In this document: positions 14,633 to 23,634 of the stretch, one piece after another
How the letters are laid out: each line of letters opens with the position of its first letter
Position numbering within the stretch: position 1 is the stretch's first letter
Source of the DNA: Lysobacter terrestris
GTDB taxonomy: Bacteria; Pseudomonadota; Gammaproteobacteria; Xanthomonadales; Xanthomonadaceae
DNA: 64,000 nt
Direction of reading: 5' to 3'
Assembly: GCF_014489475.1 (NCBI RefSeq)
Contig: NZ_CP060820.1
Coordinates: 1,116,001-1,180,000 of the forward strand
The notes under the pieces: generated by a model
Told to the model about the DNA's origin: nothing
What the model saw: only the letters and a program-made list of their open reading frames with translations
Database searches by the model: none
Translations under genes and position numbers: made by a program

Positions 14633-17600
14633 ATGCATAAGCACGGCGACGCCCTGCTGCTCAGCGCGTCTGATCTAGTAGGGCACCTGAACTGTGGACA
14701 CCTGACCAGCCTGGACTTGGAGGTCGCGAACGGGACCTTGGCCAGGCCCGCCCACTGGGATCCGTTGCTGGAGCTGCTCCGGGCGCGCGGCACGAAGCAC
14801 GAACTGGGTTTCATAGAGCACCTTCAGACGCAAGGCCGGGTTGTTACTGTGATCGAAGGTGTCGGCGGGGATGACGCCGCCGTCGCGCAAACGCTAGCAG
14901 CGATGCTCGCCGGGGACGAAATCATCGTCCAGGGTGCTTTGCGCGCTCATGGCTTCGTGGGCAGGGTAGATGTGCTGCTGCGCGTCGACACACAGAGCGG
15001 CCTCGGCGCTTGGTCCTACGAAGTAGTTGATACCAAGCTTGCGCGCGAAACCAAGGCCGGCACCGTGCTGCAGTTGTGCCTATACGCCGCATTGCTCGAG
15101 GCGTCACAAGGCAAGCGACCAGACACGGGTTACGTCGTGGCGCCTTGGACCGGCTACGCACTACAGCCTTATCGCATGGACCAGTTCGGCGCCTACTACC
15201 GGTACGTGCGGCAAGCGTTGGAGTCAGCGGTCGTGCCGCATGCCGCGGCCGTGATCTATCCCGAGCCGAAGGCGCACTGTGAGGTATGTCGCTGGCAAGC
15301 GCGTTGTGACGCGCAGCGTCGGGCAGACGACCACCTGAGCCTGGTCGCTGGCATCAGCAAGGCGCAGATTGATGAGTTCATATCCCATGGCATCACTACC
15401 TTGGCCGGCCTCGCAGCCGTCCCGCCGCCGTTACCTTGGAAGCCCAAGCGCGGATCCGCACTGGCCTACGAGCGGGTACGTGAGCAAGCCCGCATCCAGT
15501 TCGTGGGCCGGCAAAAGGGAGTCGTCCTGCACGAACTGCTGCCGATCACGGCCGGGTTCGGGCTGGCAACCTTGCCCGCGCCGAGCGCCGGCGACATTTT
15601 CCTGGACCTGGAAGGAGACCCGTTTGTCGGTGAGGGCGGCCTGGAGTACTTGTTTGGCTATTGCTACCGGGACACCGCGGGCACCGTTTACGTCGGAGAC
15701 TGGGCGGTATCGCGCGAAGAGGAAAAGCAGGTCTTCGAGCGTTTCGTCGACTTCGTCATGCAGCGCCTGACCGAATTCCCCGACCTGCACATTTACCACT
15801 TTGCTCCCTATGAGCCCGCTGCGCTGAAGCGCCTGATGGGCCGCTACGCAGTCCGCGAGGAGGAGATTGACACCTTGTTGCGCGGTCGCTGCTTGGTCGA
15901 CCTTTATGCCGTGGTTCGTCAGTCACTGCGGGCGAGCGTCGAAAGCTACTCGATCAAGAAGCTCGAGCCCCTTTACGGCTTCACGCGCGCCACGCCGCTC
16001 CCGGAGGCCAACCGAGCACTGACGAAGGTGCAAGCTGCGCTCGAGCTCGGCGACCTGGAGCTCCTCGACGCCGATACACGCACCACTGTCGCGCGCTACA
16101 ACCGCGACGACTGCGAGTCGACGCGCGTTCTGCGCGACTGGCTGGAGGCCCAGCGTGGCGCGCTGATTCAAAAAGGCACCGACGTGCCGCGCCCGGGGCC
16201 GCCCGACGCCGCCCCGAGCGAAGCCTTAGGCGAATGGCAAGCCAAAATCGCAGCCTTGGTGGCGCAGCTAACACAAGACGTCCCGGTCGATCTCAATGAC
16301 CGCAATTCAGAACAGCACGCGCGCTGGTTGCTCGCGCACACCTTGGATTTTCATCGTCGGGAACACAAGGCAGTGTGGTGGGAGCACTACCGCCTGGCTG
16401 CCCTGACCGCGGATGAACTGCTGGACGAACGCGCGGGCGTGTCGGGATTGAGCTTCGACAGCGCGCAAGGCGGCACCGCAAAGGCGCCCATTCACCGTTA
16501 CACCTTCCCACCGCAGGAAGGCGAAGTTCGAAGCGGCGACGATCTGCGAAACCTGGGCGGCGAGAAGTTCGGCGCGGTCCACGCCATTTCCTGGGATGCG
16601 CGCTGGGTTGACATCAAGAAGCGCCAAGACACGGCCGATGTCCATCCGGAAGCGGTGTACCGCCACAAGGTGGTGGACGCCAAGGTGCTGGCGCAGGCGC
16701 TCGTGCGCCTGGGGGAGTACGTCGTTGCGCACGGTATTGAGGGCGCAGGTATGTTTCAGGCGGCACGGGACCTGCTGTTGCGGTTAGGCCCGCGCCTGGG
16801 CACACAAACGATCCAGATCGAGAACGAACTCGCACTCGATGCGGCGTGCCGTTTGGCGTTGGCGTTGGAAGGCGGGATCCTGCCCATCCAAGGTCCGCCG
16901 GGATCGGGCAAGACCTTCACCGGTGCGCGCATGATCTGCGCCCTCGTCCAGGCGGGGAAGAAGGTCGGCGTGTGCGCGACCAGCCACAAGGTGATCCGGC
17001 ACCTGCTCGACGAGGTGATCCACGCAGCAGACGAGGCGGGGTTCGACGTGCAGTGCGTGCAGAAGCCAAACGAAATGGAAGATGACGTGCCGCACCTTCG
17101 TTTCGCCAAGACGGCCGAGGTGCTTTTCTCCGCGCTTGCCACGGGTGCGCATGTCGCCGGCGGCACCGCGTGGTTGTGGGCCAGCCCGGCAGCCGCAGAA
17201 GCGGTGGACGTGCTCTTCGTCGACGAGGCGGCGCAGATGGCGTTGGCCAACGTACTCGCGGTCGGCCACGCGGCGCCGCGATTGGTGCTGCTGGGCGATC
17301 CCCAACAGCTGGATCAACCTATCCAGGGCAGCCATCCGGAGGGGACCGAGGTCTCGGCCTTGCACCATGTTCTCGGAATGGCGCCGACAATCGCAGCCGA
17401 TCGGGGGTTGTTCCTGGCAGAGACATGGCGTCTGCACCCCGCGATCTGCGATTTCACATCCGAGATGTTCTACTCCAGCCGCTTGCACCCTCGGCCCGGC
17501 TTGGAGGGGCAGACCGTGACTTCGCCGGGCCGAGTTAGTGGCACCGGCCTACGCTTCCTCGCCGTACACACGCACGGCAACCAAAGCTCGTCGCCGGAAG

Positions 17601-18031
17601 AGGCGGACGCGGTCAAGACATTGGTGGAGGAAGTCCTGGGCAGCAACACGACCTGGACCGACAAACACGGCACAGTGCGGCCGGTGACCTTGTCGGACAT
17701 CCTCGTCATCGCGCCGTATAACGCGCAGGTCGCTGAGCTGGGGACGCGCCTTCCGCCCGGCGCGCGCATCGGTACCGTCGACAAATTTCAGGGCCAGGAA
17801 GCGCCAATCGTCATCTATTCGATGACAACGTCCAGCCACGCGGATGCGCCGCGCGGGATGGAGTTCTTGTACAGCCTCAATCGTCTGAACGTCGCGACCT
17901 CGCGGGCCAAGTGCGTGTGCGTGCTGGTTGCCTCACCTTCAGTGTTCGAAGTCAGTTGCCGTACGCCCCGCCAGATGCAGCTGGCCAACGCCTTCTGCCG
18001 CTACCTCGAGATGGCCACACCGATCGCCTAA
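14633..18031 (+). CDS. TM0106-type RecB-like nuclease / exonuclease / SF1 helicase
   Basis: 1132-aa multidomain nucleic-acid enzyme. Residues 1-260: RecB-like PD-(D/E)XK nuclease (VVDTKLARE, then QLCLYAALL) with a cysteine group CEVCRWQARC that may hold an Fe-S cluster. Residues about 310-520: RNase H-like DEDD exonuclease domain (FLDLEGDP, IYHFAPYE, YNRDDCEST). C-terminal half: SF1 Upf1/Dna2-like helicase with Walker A QGPPGSGKTF, DEAA box in VDVLFVDEAAQMA, LGDPQQLDQP, VDKFQGQEAP and LNRLNVATSRAK. All motor motifs look intact. 107 bases separate it from the NADK-like gene, so it may share the operon or have its own promoter. It probably degrades or unwinds foreign DNA or RNA. Confidence 0.85.
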   Translation: MHKHGDALLLSASDLVGHLNCGHLTSLDLEVANGTLARPAHWDPLLELLRARGTKHELGFIEHLQTQGRVVTVIEGVGGDDAAVAQTLAAMLAGDEIIVQGALRAHGFVGRVDVLLRVDTQSGLGAWSYEVVDTKLARETKAGTVLQLCLYAALLEASQGKRPDTGYVVAPWTGYALQPYRMDQFGAYYRYVRQALESAVVPHAAAVIYPEPKAHCEVCRWQARCDAQRRADDHLSLVAGISKAQIDEFISHGITTLAGLAAVPPPLPWKPKRGSALAYERVREQARIQFVGRQKGVVLHELLPITAGFGLATLPAPSAGDIFLDLEGDPFVGEGGLEYLFGYCYRDTAGTVYVGDWAVSREEEKQVFERFVDFVMQRLTEFPDLHIYHFAPYEPAALKRLMGRYAVREEEIDTLLRGRCLVDLYAVVRQSLRASVESYSIKKLEPLYGFTRATPLPEANRALTKVQAALELGDLELLDADTRTTVARYNRDDCESTRVLRDWLEAQRGALIQKGTDVPRPGPPDAAPSEALGEWQAKIAALVAQLTQDVPVDLNDRNSEQHARWLLAHTLDFHRREHKAVWWEHYRLAALTADELLDERAGVSGLSFDSAQGGTAKAPIHRYTFPPQEGEVRSGDDLRNLGGEKFGAVHAISWDARWVDIKKRQDTADVHPEAVYRHKVVDAKVLAQALVRLGEYVVAHGIEGAGMFQAARDLLLRLGPRLGTQTIQIENELALDAACRLALALEGGILPIQGPPGSGKTFTGARMICALVQAGKKVGVCATSHKVIRHLLDEVIHAADEAGFDVQCVQKPNEMEDDVPHLRFAKTAEVLFSALATGAHVAGGTAWLWASPAAAEAVDVLFVDEAAQMALANVLAVGHAAPRLVLLGDPQQLDQPIQGSHPEGTEVSALHHVLGMAPTIAADRGLFLAETWRLHPAICDFTSEMFYSSRLHPRPGLEGQTVTSPGRVSGTGLRFLAVHTHGNQSSSPEEADAVKTLVEEVLGSNTTWTDKHGTVRPVTLSDILVIAPYNAQVAELGTRLPPGARIGTVDKFQGQEAPIVIYSMTTSSHADAPRGMEFLYSLNRLNVATSRAKCVCVLVASPSVFEVSCRTPRQMQLANAFCRYLEMATPIA

Positions 18032-18167
18032 GCGGGCGGCTCCTGCGCACCTTGCTAGTTCTAGCTGACGACAGCTAACTCTATGTTTTCAGCAACTCAA
18101 CAATAGGGCCGATCAGTCGCGCTTGCATTTGGGCAACCGCTACCGACAAAACAGGCAGTGTTCGTTG

Positions 18168-18812
18168 CTACGTAGAGCCAGCAGATGACTGGGGTGGAAG
18201 GCATCGAGCAAAACGGCGTTGGATCTCTGCAATCCTCCCTGGAGCGCCGCCGCACGCCATTTGCAGGACGTTGGTTGCAAGTATGAAAAAGCCGTTTCCG
18301 TTGAGGACGAGAGAAACTCTTTGAGGATCCGGACAGCCCAGCAGAACATGAAGCACGGGACGAATTCCGCCATGGACATAGGAGTGCATGGGCTTCCACG
18401 TCTCGTCTTTGAGCGCTGAAAGCGACTGATGTACCCACTGAGGATGGTGCTTCGCGATCACCGCGAGCATGGAATCGACAGGAGGCCCCTTAATGGTCTC
18501 GTCTCTAGCATCTACCTCAGGCGCCGGAGGCGTCAGAAACTCCCGTATCCATTCTTCGCTCGCCCCCTTCAGGCTCCAGATCGCGCGTACCAGCGATTCG
18601 AACGATGGGCGAACCAGGGTGACTGCGGTCACATCAAAACCGAACGTCAACAAGCGTTGCTGACTCAATACATGCTCACGCACTATCGAGCAGTAGCCGG
18701 CGACCACCCTCCCGCGGTCGGACGATGGCAGAAGGAAGCTTCCCCATAAGTCATCCAGCTCTGTGTGCAATGCTGCGGAGTGCTGGAGCACTAGTTCAAT
18801 GTTCTGATTCAT
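18168..18812 (-). CDS. Hypothetical protein, helical, third gene after the Gabija-like pair
   Basis: 214-aa mostly helical protein with no signal peptide or clear membrane helix. It contains RPSFESLVRAIWSL and an MHSYVHGG segment. This arrangement, an arginine-bearing helix and a late histidine, recalls uncharacterised AbiV/DUF5677/DUF6988-like and HEPN-like proteins, but the resemblance is weak and I do not claim the family. It lies 43 bases downstream of the UvrD-like gene on the same strand and could be a third member of that operon. Confidence 0.62.
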   Translation of the reverse strand: MNQNIELVLQHSAALHTELDDLWGSFLLPSSDRGRVVAGYCSIVREHVLSQQRLLTFGFDVTAVTLVRPSFESLVRAIWSLKGASEEWIREFLTPPAPEVDARDETIKGPPVDSMLAVIAKHHPQWVHQSLSALKDETWKPMHSYVHGGIRPVLHVLLGCPDPQRVSLVLNGNGFFILATNVLQMACGGAPGRIAEIQRRFARCLPPQSSAGST

Positions 18813-18855
18813 GAAAGGAAATCCAACAAGCGGCTAGCCAGTCAACGCCGCTTGA

Positions 18856-20856
18856 TCAGCTGGCTGGGGCCAAAGTGAGATCGTGCACAATCCAGCCCTG
18901 GTCACGCGCTGCGGCCAGAAGTTGCGCCGACACAGCTGATTTTCGCACCGCTAAAGCTAGTACCTGGCGGGCCCGTGTCACTCCGACGAATGCATTGGTA
19001 GCAGCAGTAAGGTGGGCGTCGTTTCCGCTGAAATCGCATTCTTCGATTCCGAATGCGTGGGGAAGGATTGTCTCCAGGTCCATGCATTTGTCTTCTGCTT
19101 TGTTGCCCTTCCAGATCTCGGACTCAACCAACAGCACGGCGTCAACAGTCCGGCCCTTGACCGAATGGATGGAGCCCAAGTGCACAGACAGACCATCAAT
19201 CTGCGCAAACTTGGCCGACTGCGTCGGTGTCGACGCCGTCATAGCCTCACGGTCCGAAAACTCTAGGAACAACTTGAGGGCATCTTTGTCGCCGGACGCA
19301 TCGCCCAAACCCAAGCAAGCTTTCAGGCGATCGCAGAACGATTCCCACTCGTTCTTCGCCCATGCAGAAGTTCCCATCAGGATGCTGTCGCGGAAAAGGC
19401 GTCGCACAGCCAAGCTGCGACACCGATCCTCGGAGAACCGCGGAATGCGCCACAGGTTTGCATTGTGGATACGCCCTCCGTTCTCGGCCGTGCAGCCATA
19501 CAGTCGCAAGTAGCGCACCAGTGCAGACTCGGCGAAGGCCAGCGATGCGCGTGGCTGCCCGCCACCAGCGTGCAGCAACGAAGCCTTCTGCATCATTCTG
19601 CACAGAGTTTCAGCTTGTTCCGAAGATGAACTGTCGGCCCGATAGCTTGGATAGTAGTCCACCAGGCTTTTTGGCAACCAAGCCCCTCGCGGACGATAGC
19701 TGCTATGACGCGATGCAACGGCCCACAACGCCGCCGGCGGGCCAGGCGGGTTCGGCCAGTGCGCTTGAATCTCCTCGACATAGGCCGGATGCACGCGATC
19801 GATCGACGCTTGGTCAAACAACAGCAAGGTGCGCCGGCAGGGAAGGCCTGGCTCGCCCTGAATCTGCTGCCGATGTCGGGTAGTAAGACTGCTGGCAAAC
19901 GCGGCGATTTCCGAGCCGAACCGTCGGGTTCGGTTTAGGGGTATGACCGCAGCCGCCGGCGCCCAGAGGGTGTCCTCCTCGGCGAAGCTTTCGTATAGCG
20001 TCTGGTTCCGATCGCCTAACCTCTGATAGGCGGCCCCGCCGTTCCCGAACAACGTATTTAGGATTTGCAACTGACTGCCGCTTGTGTCCTGCGCTTCGTC
20101 GAGCAGAACCAGCGGAAAACGCCGACGGATCCGATCAGCGAGATTAGGAGACAGGTCGAGCGCCTTCTTTGCCAAGGCAACCAAGTCACCGAACCGGTAT
20201 ATGCCCTGGTTGACTAGTTCAGCCTTTAAGGACTCCAGATCGGAACCGCAATCAGTATTGGGGCCGTGCTGGCCTCGCAGCGCACGCACCTTCAGACGGT
20301 CCGGTGGCTGACCTGCCATACACGTAAAATCATCGGCCAGCTCCAGATTGGAAGCCCAGGTCTCGGTTTGGCGTGCGAACAGCCCTTTCCGCTGTTTGGT
20401 CCGCTTGACGAGGCTGGCCTTACCGCGCATCGCCCGCTTGGCCGCAGCGGCAAATGCATCATCGTCGATACGCTCTACCGACCAGCCCAGACCCCGCAGG
20501 TAAGGCAAGGCGAGGTATTGGTGCAAGAAGGCTGTCACCGTCCCGATGAAATGTGGGTAGCCGAGAAACACCGAGGCCGCCGCATGCCCTAGCAGAGCCT
20601 TTTCGACTTCGTCGCGCGCCGCGTTTGTATGCGAGATGACGCATACCCCCTGCACACGCGATGTCCAGGTCCGCGACAACAGGGCCAACTTCGCAATCAA
20701 CAACGTCGTTTTGCCATTGCCGGGCGCCGCTTGGACCTCGCATGAGTCCACCGTACGCAGGAAGCGAATCTGATTCTCGTCATCGAACGTGCAGCCGCCC
20801 AACGACTTTCCCAACTCATCGAGCAACTCCGGCGTCAGCTCTGGAATCCGGATCAA
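18856..20856 (-). CDS. gajB: UvrD/Rep-like helicase, Gabija GajB-like
   Basis: 666-aa superfamily 1A helicase. Walker A is AAPGNGKTT at residues 43-51, motif Ia region CVISHTNAARDEVE, motif II LLDEAQDTSG near 251-260, motif III LGDRNQTLYESF, motif V-like GSIHSVKGRT and motif VI VGVTRARQ. It overlaps the upstream OLD-family gene by 4 bases (ATGA). This pairing with an OLD/TOPRIM ATPase defines Gabija-type phage defence, where GajB senses or processes nucleic acids and GajA cuts DNA. It is longer than the described Bacillus GajB (about 490 aa), so this is a variant or a related OLD class 2 system. Confidence 0.78.
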   Translation of the reverse strand: MIRIPELTPELLDELGKSLGGCTFDDENQIRFLRTVDSCEVQAAPGNGKTTLLIAKLALLSRTWTSRVQGVCVISHTNAARDEVEKALLGHAAASVFLGYPHFIGTVTAFLHQYLALPYLRGLGWSVERIDDDAFAAAAKRAMRGKASLVKRTKQRKGLFARQTETWASNLELADDFTCMAGQPPDRLKVRALRGQHGPNTDCGSDLESLKAELVNQGIYRFGDLVALAKKALDLSPNLADRIRRRFPLVLLDEAQDTSGSQLQILNTLFGNGGAAYQRLGDRNQTLYESFAEEDTLWAPAAAVIPLNRTRRFGSEIAAFASSLTTRHRQQIQGEPGLPCRRTLLLFDQASIDRVHPAYVEEIQAHWPNPPGPPAALWAVASRHSSYRPRGAWLPKSLVDYYPSYRADSSSSEQAETLCRMMQKASLLHAGGGQPRASLAFAESALVRYLRLYGCTAENGGRIHNANLWRIPRFSEDRCRSLAVRRLFRDSILMGTSAWAKNEWESFCDRLKACLGLGDASGDKDALKLFLEFSDREAMTASTPTQSAKFAQIDGLSVHLGSIHSVKGRTVDAVLLVESEIWKGNKAEDKCMDLETILPHAFGIEECDFSGNDAHLTAATNAFVGVTRARQVLALAVRKSAVSAQLLAAARDQGWIVHDLTLAPAS

Positions 20857-22769
20857 GACTCCGCCTCCGCAGCCTCGTCAGCCTCTGCAGCGGAGTCCTC
20901 CGGATGCGGGGTTGCAGAGGTGACGTAGTCCACCGCTTTCACCAGATAGTTCGGTAGCTTTCTGCGAAATGTCACAGCATCGTCCGGCAGCTCGTCGATT
21001 AACTTCGCCATCTGCTCGGCAACCTGAGCCTTGGACACGCTCTTCTTAAGCATCGGCTCGTAAATGCGCGCGGCAATGGCCTCATCCGTGCTGCCGGCCT
21101 CTCCACGCCAAGTCGCAATTTGCTTGGCCGCATCGTCTTTGATCTGCTCCGAGGTCTTGCCGGCCGGTCGCTTCGCCAGCATCACCGCTTGGTGGACCAT
21201 CACCGCCAACTCCGCTGTGCGTGCCAGGTCATATTCCAGTGTCCATTGCTCCGACGGAAAGGCTTTTACGCAGCCACCTTCGTCCGCCCTCAATGTGGCC
21301 ATATGGTCGGCAAGCTCAGCAGCGGAGTAGTCGCTCTCAGTGCGCCGACCCGTGCGGATCATGCCCTTCGCCGCGTCTGGCGGGATGTCCCGATCCGGGA
21401 TTAGGGCGATGGGAATTGGCAGAATTCTGTCGTCCAGCCGCTGCAAGATGCGACTGTAGCGAAATAGCCCCCGATGCCCGACATTGACAATCGAGACGCC
21501 ATGCTTGCCCAGCGGACGACCTAGCTTTCGAGCAACTGTTGGCAGCAGCAGATTCTCCGCGTCGCCCTCGATGATCAGCAGGCCACGGGCAAAAAATAGA
21601 TTGGCTTTGGTGGCGTCGAGGAAACGGCGAAGAAACGTGTAGTCGTCGTCTTCCAGCTTGGTTTGCCCCTTGTCCAAGGAGAAGGTGCTTTGGTTCACTA
21701 CCAGGGTCACGTTTTCGAGGTGCGCTCCGGCGGCCAGCTGCGGACTATGGGTCGTCAACAGGATCTGCACCTGCTTGCGATCCTCGCCAGTTTTGGGCGG
21801 AACGGTGTGCTCCTCCAGCAACTGCATAAACAGGGTCTGATGCTGCGGATGGAGATGCGCCTCCGGCTCTTCGATCAGAAGAAATGGCACTTGCTCGGGA
21901 TGCGATTCAAGTAGCAATAGCTCCGCAGCCATGAACAGCAGGTTGTTGTAGCCCAGGCCGCGAGCAACTCGCTCGGTGTGACCAGCGGGCGGATCCAGAT
22001 AAAGCTCCATGCGTTCAAGAAGCTGCTCGAACGATCCCTTGGCCCCAAGGCCCAAGGTGGCGGTCAGTTGGTCGTTCGCGAACGAGAGCTTATCCAAGAA
22101 AGTGCTGTTGACAGCCTCCTCCACCTTGGTGACGCCGTTGTTATCGTCGATGTCGTCGTCGGTGCGCTTCATCACGTCGACTAAGGTGGCAGTTTCCCCA
22201 GTTGCGGACGCCTTCGACTGTGAGGCCATCACTGGCAGGGCGCCAAGGATGCGTGACAAGCGAGAACGCCGGCCGGAGCGCAGTTCTCGCTCCGCGTCAC
22301 GCAGCGGCTTGAGGTAGGTCGCCTTCAGGTATTCGCGCAGTTCACCTTCGAGGGGCAACCCGTCGGCGTCGCGGCCGGCGCGGTACTGAGTCGCAACGGC
22401 GAAACCGCCGCCGGATTGTTTACGCAGGGAGGCACGTAAGCAAACATAAAGTCGAAGGACGCCATTTTCGTTGGTGCACCACTCAAGGAAGCGGGCTTCT
22501 TCATCAGGTTCCAGGCCCTCGAAGCTGCACCTGATTAGCATTTCCGTGGCTCGCTCGCCGCCGGCGCTCACGTGGAAGTCGCCGGGATCGAGGCGCACAA
22601 AATCATCGCCACGCGTCCAAAGCACATGACGGGGCGCGTCAATGATCGCGGTTTTTCCTGCATCGTTCGGGCCCGCGAGAATATTTAGGCCCGAGCGAAG
22701 CTTGAGCGTTAGAGGACTGTCCGCACTGAAGCAGCGAAAACCACGAATATGGATCTCCGATACGTACAT
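20853..22769 (-). CDS. gajA: OLD-family ATPase/TOPRIM nuclease, Gabija GajA-like
   Basis: 638-aa protein with an N-terminal ABC-type ATPase split by insertions (Walker A LAGPNDAGKT at residues 31-40; signature region; Walker B LLIEEPEAHLHPQ; LTTHSPQLA). A C-terminal TOPRIM nuclease domain follows (LLIIEGDAENLLLP, then ALIPDRDIPP). These are the acidic clusters needed for metal-dependent DNA cleavage in OLD nucleases. The start has AAGGAG six bases upstream. First gene of a two- or three-gene operon with the UvrD-like helicase. Expected role: phage-triggered DNA cleavage. Confidence 0.82.
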   Translation of the reverse strand: MYVSEIHIRGFRCFSADSPLTLKLRSGLNILAGPNDAGKTAIIDAPRHVLWTRGDDFVRLDPGDFHVSAGGERATEMLIRCSFEGLEPDEEARFLEWCTNENGVLRLYVCLRASLRKQSGGGFAVATQYRAGRDADGLPLEGELREYLKATYLKPLRDAERELRSGRRSRLSRILGALPVMASQSKASATGETATLVDVMKRTDDDIDDNNGVTKVEEAVNSTFLDKLSFANDQLTATLGLGAKGSFEQLLERMELYLDPPAGHTERVARGLGYNNLLFMAAELLLLESHPEQVPFLLIEEPEAHLHPQHQTLFMQLLEEHTVPPKTGEDRKQVQILLTTHSPQLAAGAHLENVTLVVNQSTFSLDKGQTKLEDDDYTFLRRFLDATKANLFFARGLLIIEGDAENLLLPTVARKLGRPLGKHGVSIVNVGHRGLFRYSRILQRLDDRILPIPIALIPDRDIPPDAAKGMIRTGRRTESDYSAAELADHMATLRADEGGCVKAFPSEQWTLEYDLARTAELAVMVHQAVMLAKRPAGKTSEQIKDDAAKQIATWRGEAGSTDEAIAARIYEPMLKKSVSKAQVAEQMAKLIDELPDDAVTFRRKLPNYLVKAVDYVTSATPHPEDSAAEADEAAEAES

Positions 22770-23016
22770 CGTCTCTCCTTAGTTGCTACTAACCGACTGG
22801 CAGCGTCGAACGAGCGTGCGGCATCTTAGACCGCGTCACACGAGAGTACTGAAGGACGAGCGCTTCGCACAAAGGGCGGCAGTAGCCACATCTCGTAGTT
22901 CGCAGACCATATGGCGGCTTTGGGTCGGCAGTGGACGCCCAGCCTCGGGTAGCAGGCGAACACACCATCAAGACGGTAGTTCGCAATGGCCGCGAAGCAC
23001 AAAGGTGACGTCTGAG

Positions 23017-23475
23017 CTAGAAAACTCGCTGCTGAGGTAGCGCTAAACTTTGCTTGTCAAGCGGCAACAGGGAGCGTAGAAAGTCCTGCCACTCCATTCT
23101 CTCTGCTTCGCAGCGCTTCTCGATCTCCTCAAGAAGCCAAGGCGTGAACTGAATAAAGGACGTGTTGCCAGCCGCCTGATCATCCACCGCGGCACCAAGG
23201 AAAAAGCTGAGTGCGACGAACTCATCACTCGCGCCGGCGACTGGCTCGGCGTCGACCACCACAGTCCAGCTTTCGTCGGCGTTGCCTTCGACGTACGCGA
23301 GAACAGCCCCATGTTCGTCGACGAGCTCCGCGATGATATTGGGCTCGGTATCGTGGGCGGCCGACCACTCGGCAACCTTGCTCTGGGTAGCCACTGCTCT
23401 GACCAGGGCCGCTTCAACCTTATTGCGACGATCCTTCAACTTCGCTTTCCGTTTCGCGTCGGACTGCTTTCCCAT
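23017..23475 (-). CDS. Hypothetical protein, acidic, 152 aa
   Basis: Not recognised. The N-terminus is very basic (GKQSDAKRKAKLKDRRNKVE); the middle is acidic with beta-like stretches (HGAVLAYVEGNADESWTVVV) and the end is helical. No signal peptide or membrane helix. Upstream of the Gabija-like operon on the same strand but 247 bases away, and 160 bases downstream of the PLD gene. The intervening stretch before gajA shows no other gene. Coding is supported by its clean open frame and a normal-looking start. Confidence 0.55.
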   Translation of the reverse strand: MGKQSDAKRKAKLKDRRNKVEAALVRAVATQSKVAEWSAAHDTEPNIIAELVDEHGAVLAYVEGNADESWTVVVDAEPVAGASDEFVALSFFLGAAVDDQAAGNTSFIQFTPWLLEEIEKRCEAERMEWQDFLRSLLPLDKQSLALPQQRVF

Positions 23476-23571
23476 GGCGATTCCCAGCCTGCACCCAAGG
23501 GAGACAGTAGCGCGGGCGCGGTGGCTCCGTCATCCCCACCCGGATGACTGGCTTAGTGGACTACGCCGCAA

Positions 23572-23597
23572 TGTCCGCTTCCGGCCAGAAGCGGACA
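23572..23597. repeat. Inverted repeat TGTCCGCTTC / GAAGCGGACA
   Basis: Perfect 10-base arms around CGGCCA between two genes. A 14-base part, GGCCAGAAGCGGAC (23583-23596), recurs at 26170-26183, and AATGTCCGCT recurs at 27231-27240, in the next two intergenic gaps. It looks like an intergenic repeat family whose copies mark cargo junctions. Confidence 0.6.
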
Positions 23598-23634
23598 AAA
23601 GCAAAGCTGCGAGAAGACGCTCGCCCTCTTCCGT

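Noticed and set aside
18062-18077. Hairpin TAGCTG-ACGA-CAGCTA after the nuclease-helicase gene as terminator
   Set aside because: The stem is only 6 bp and no T tract follows directly; too weak to list.
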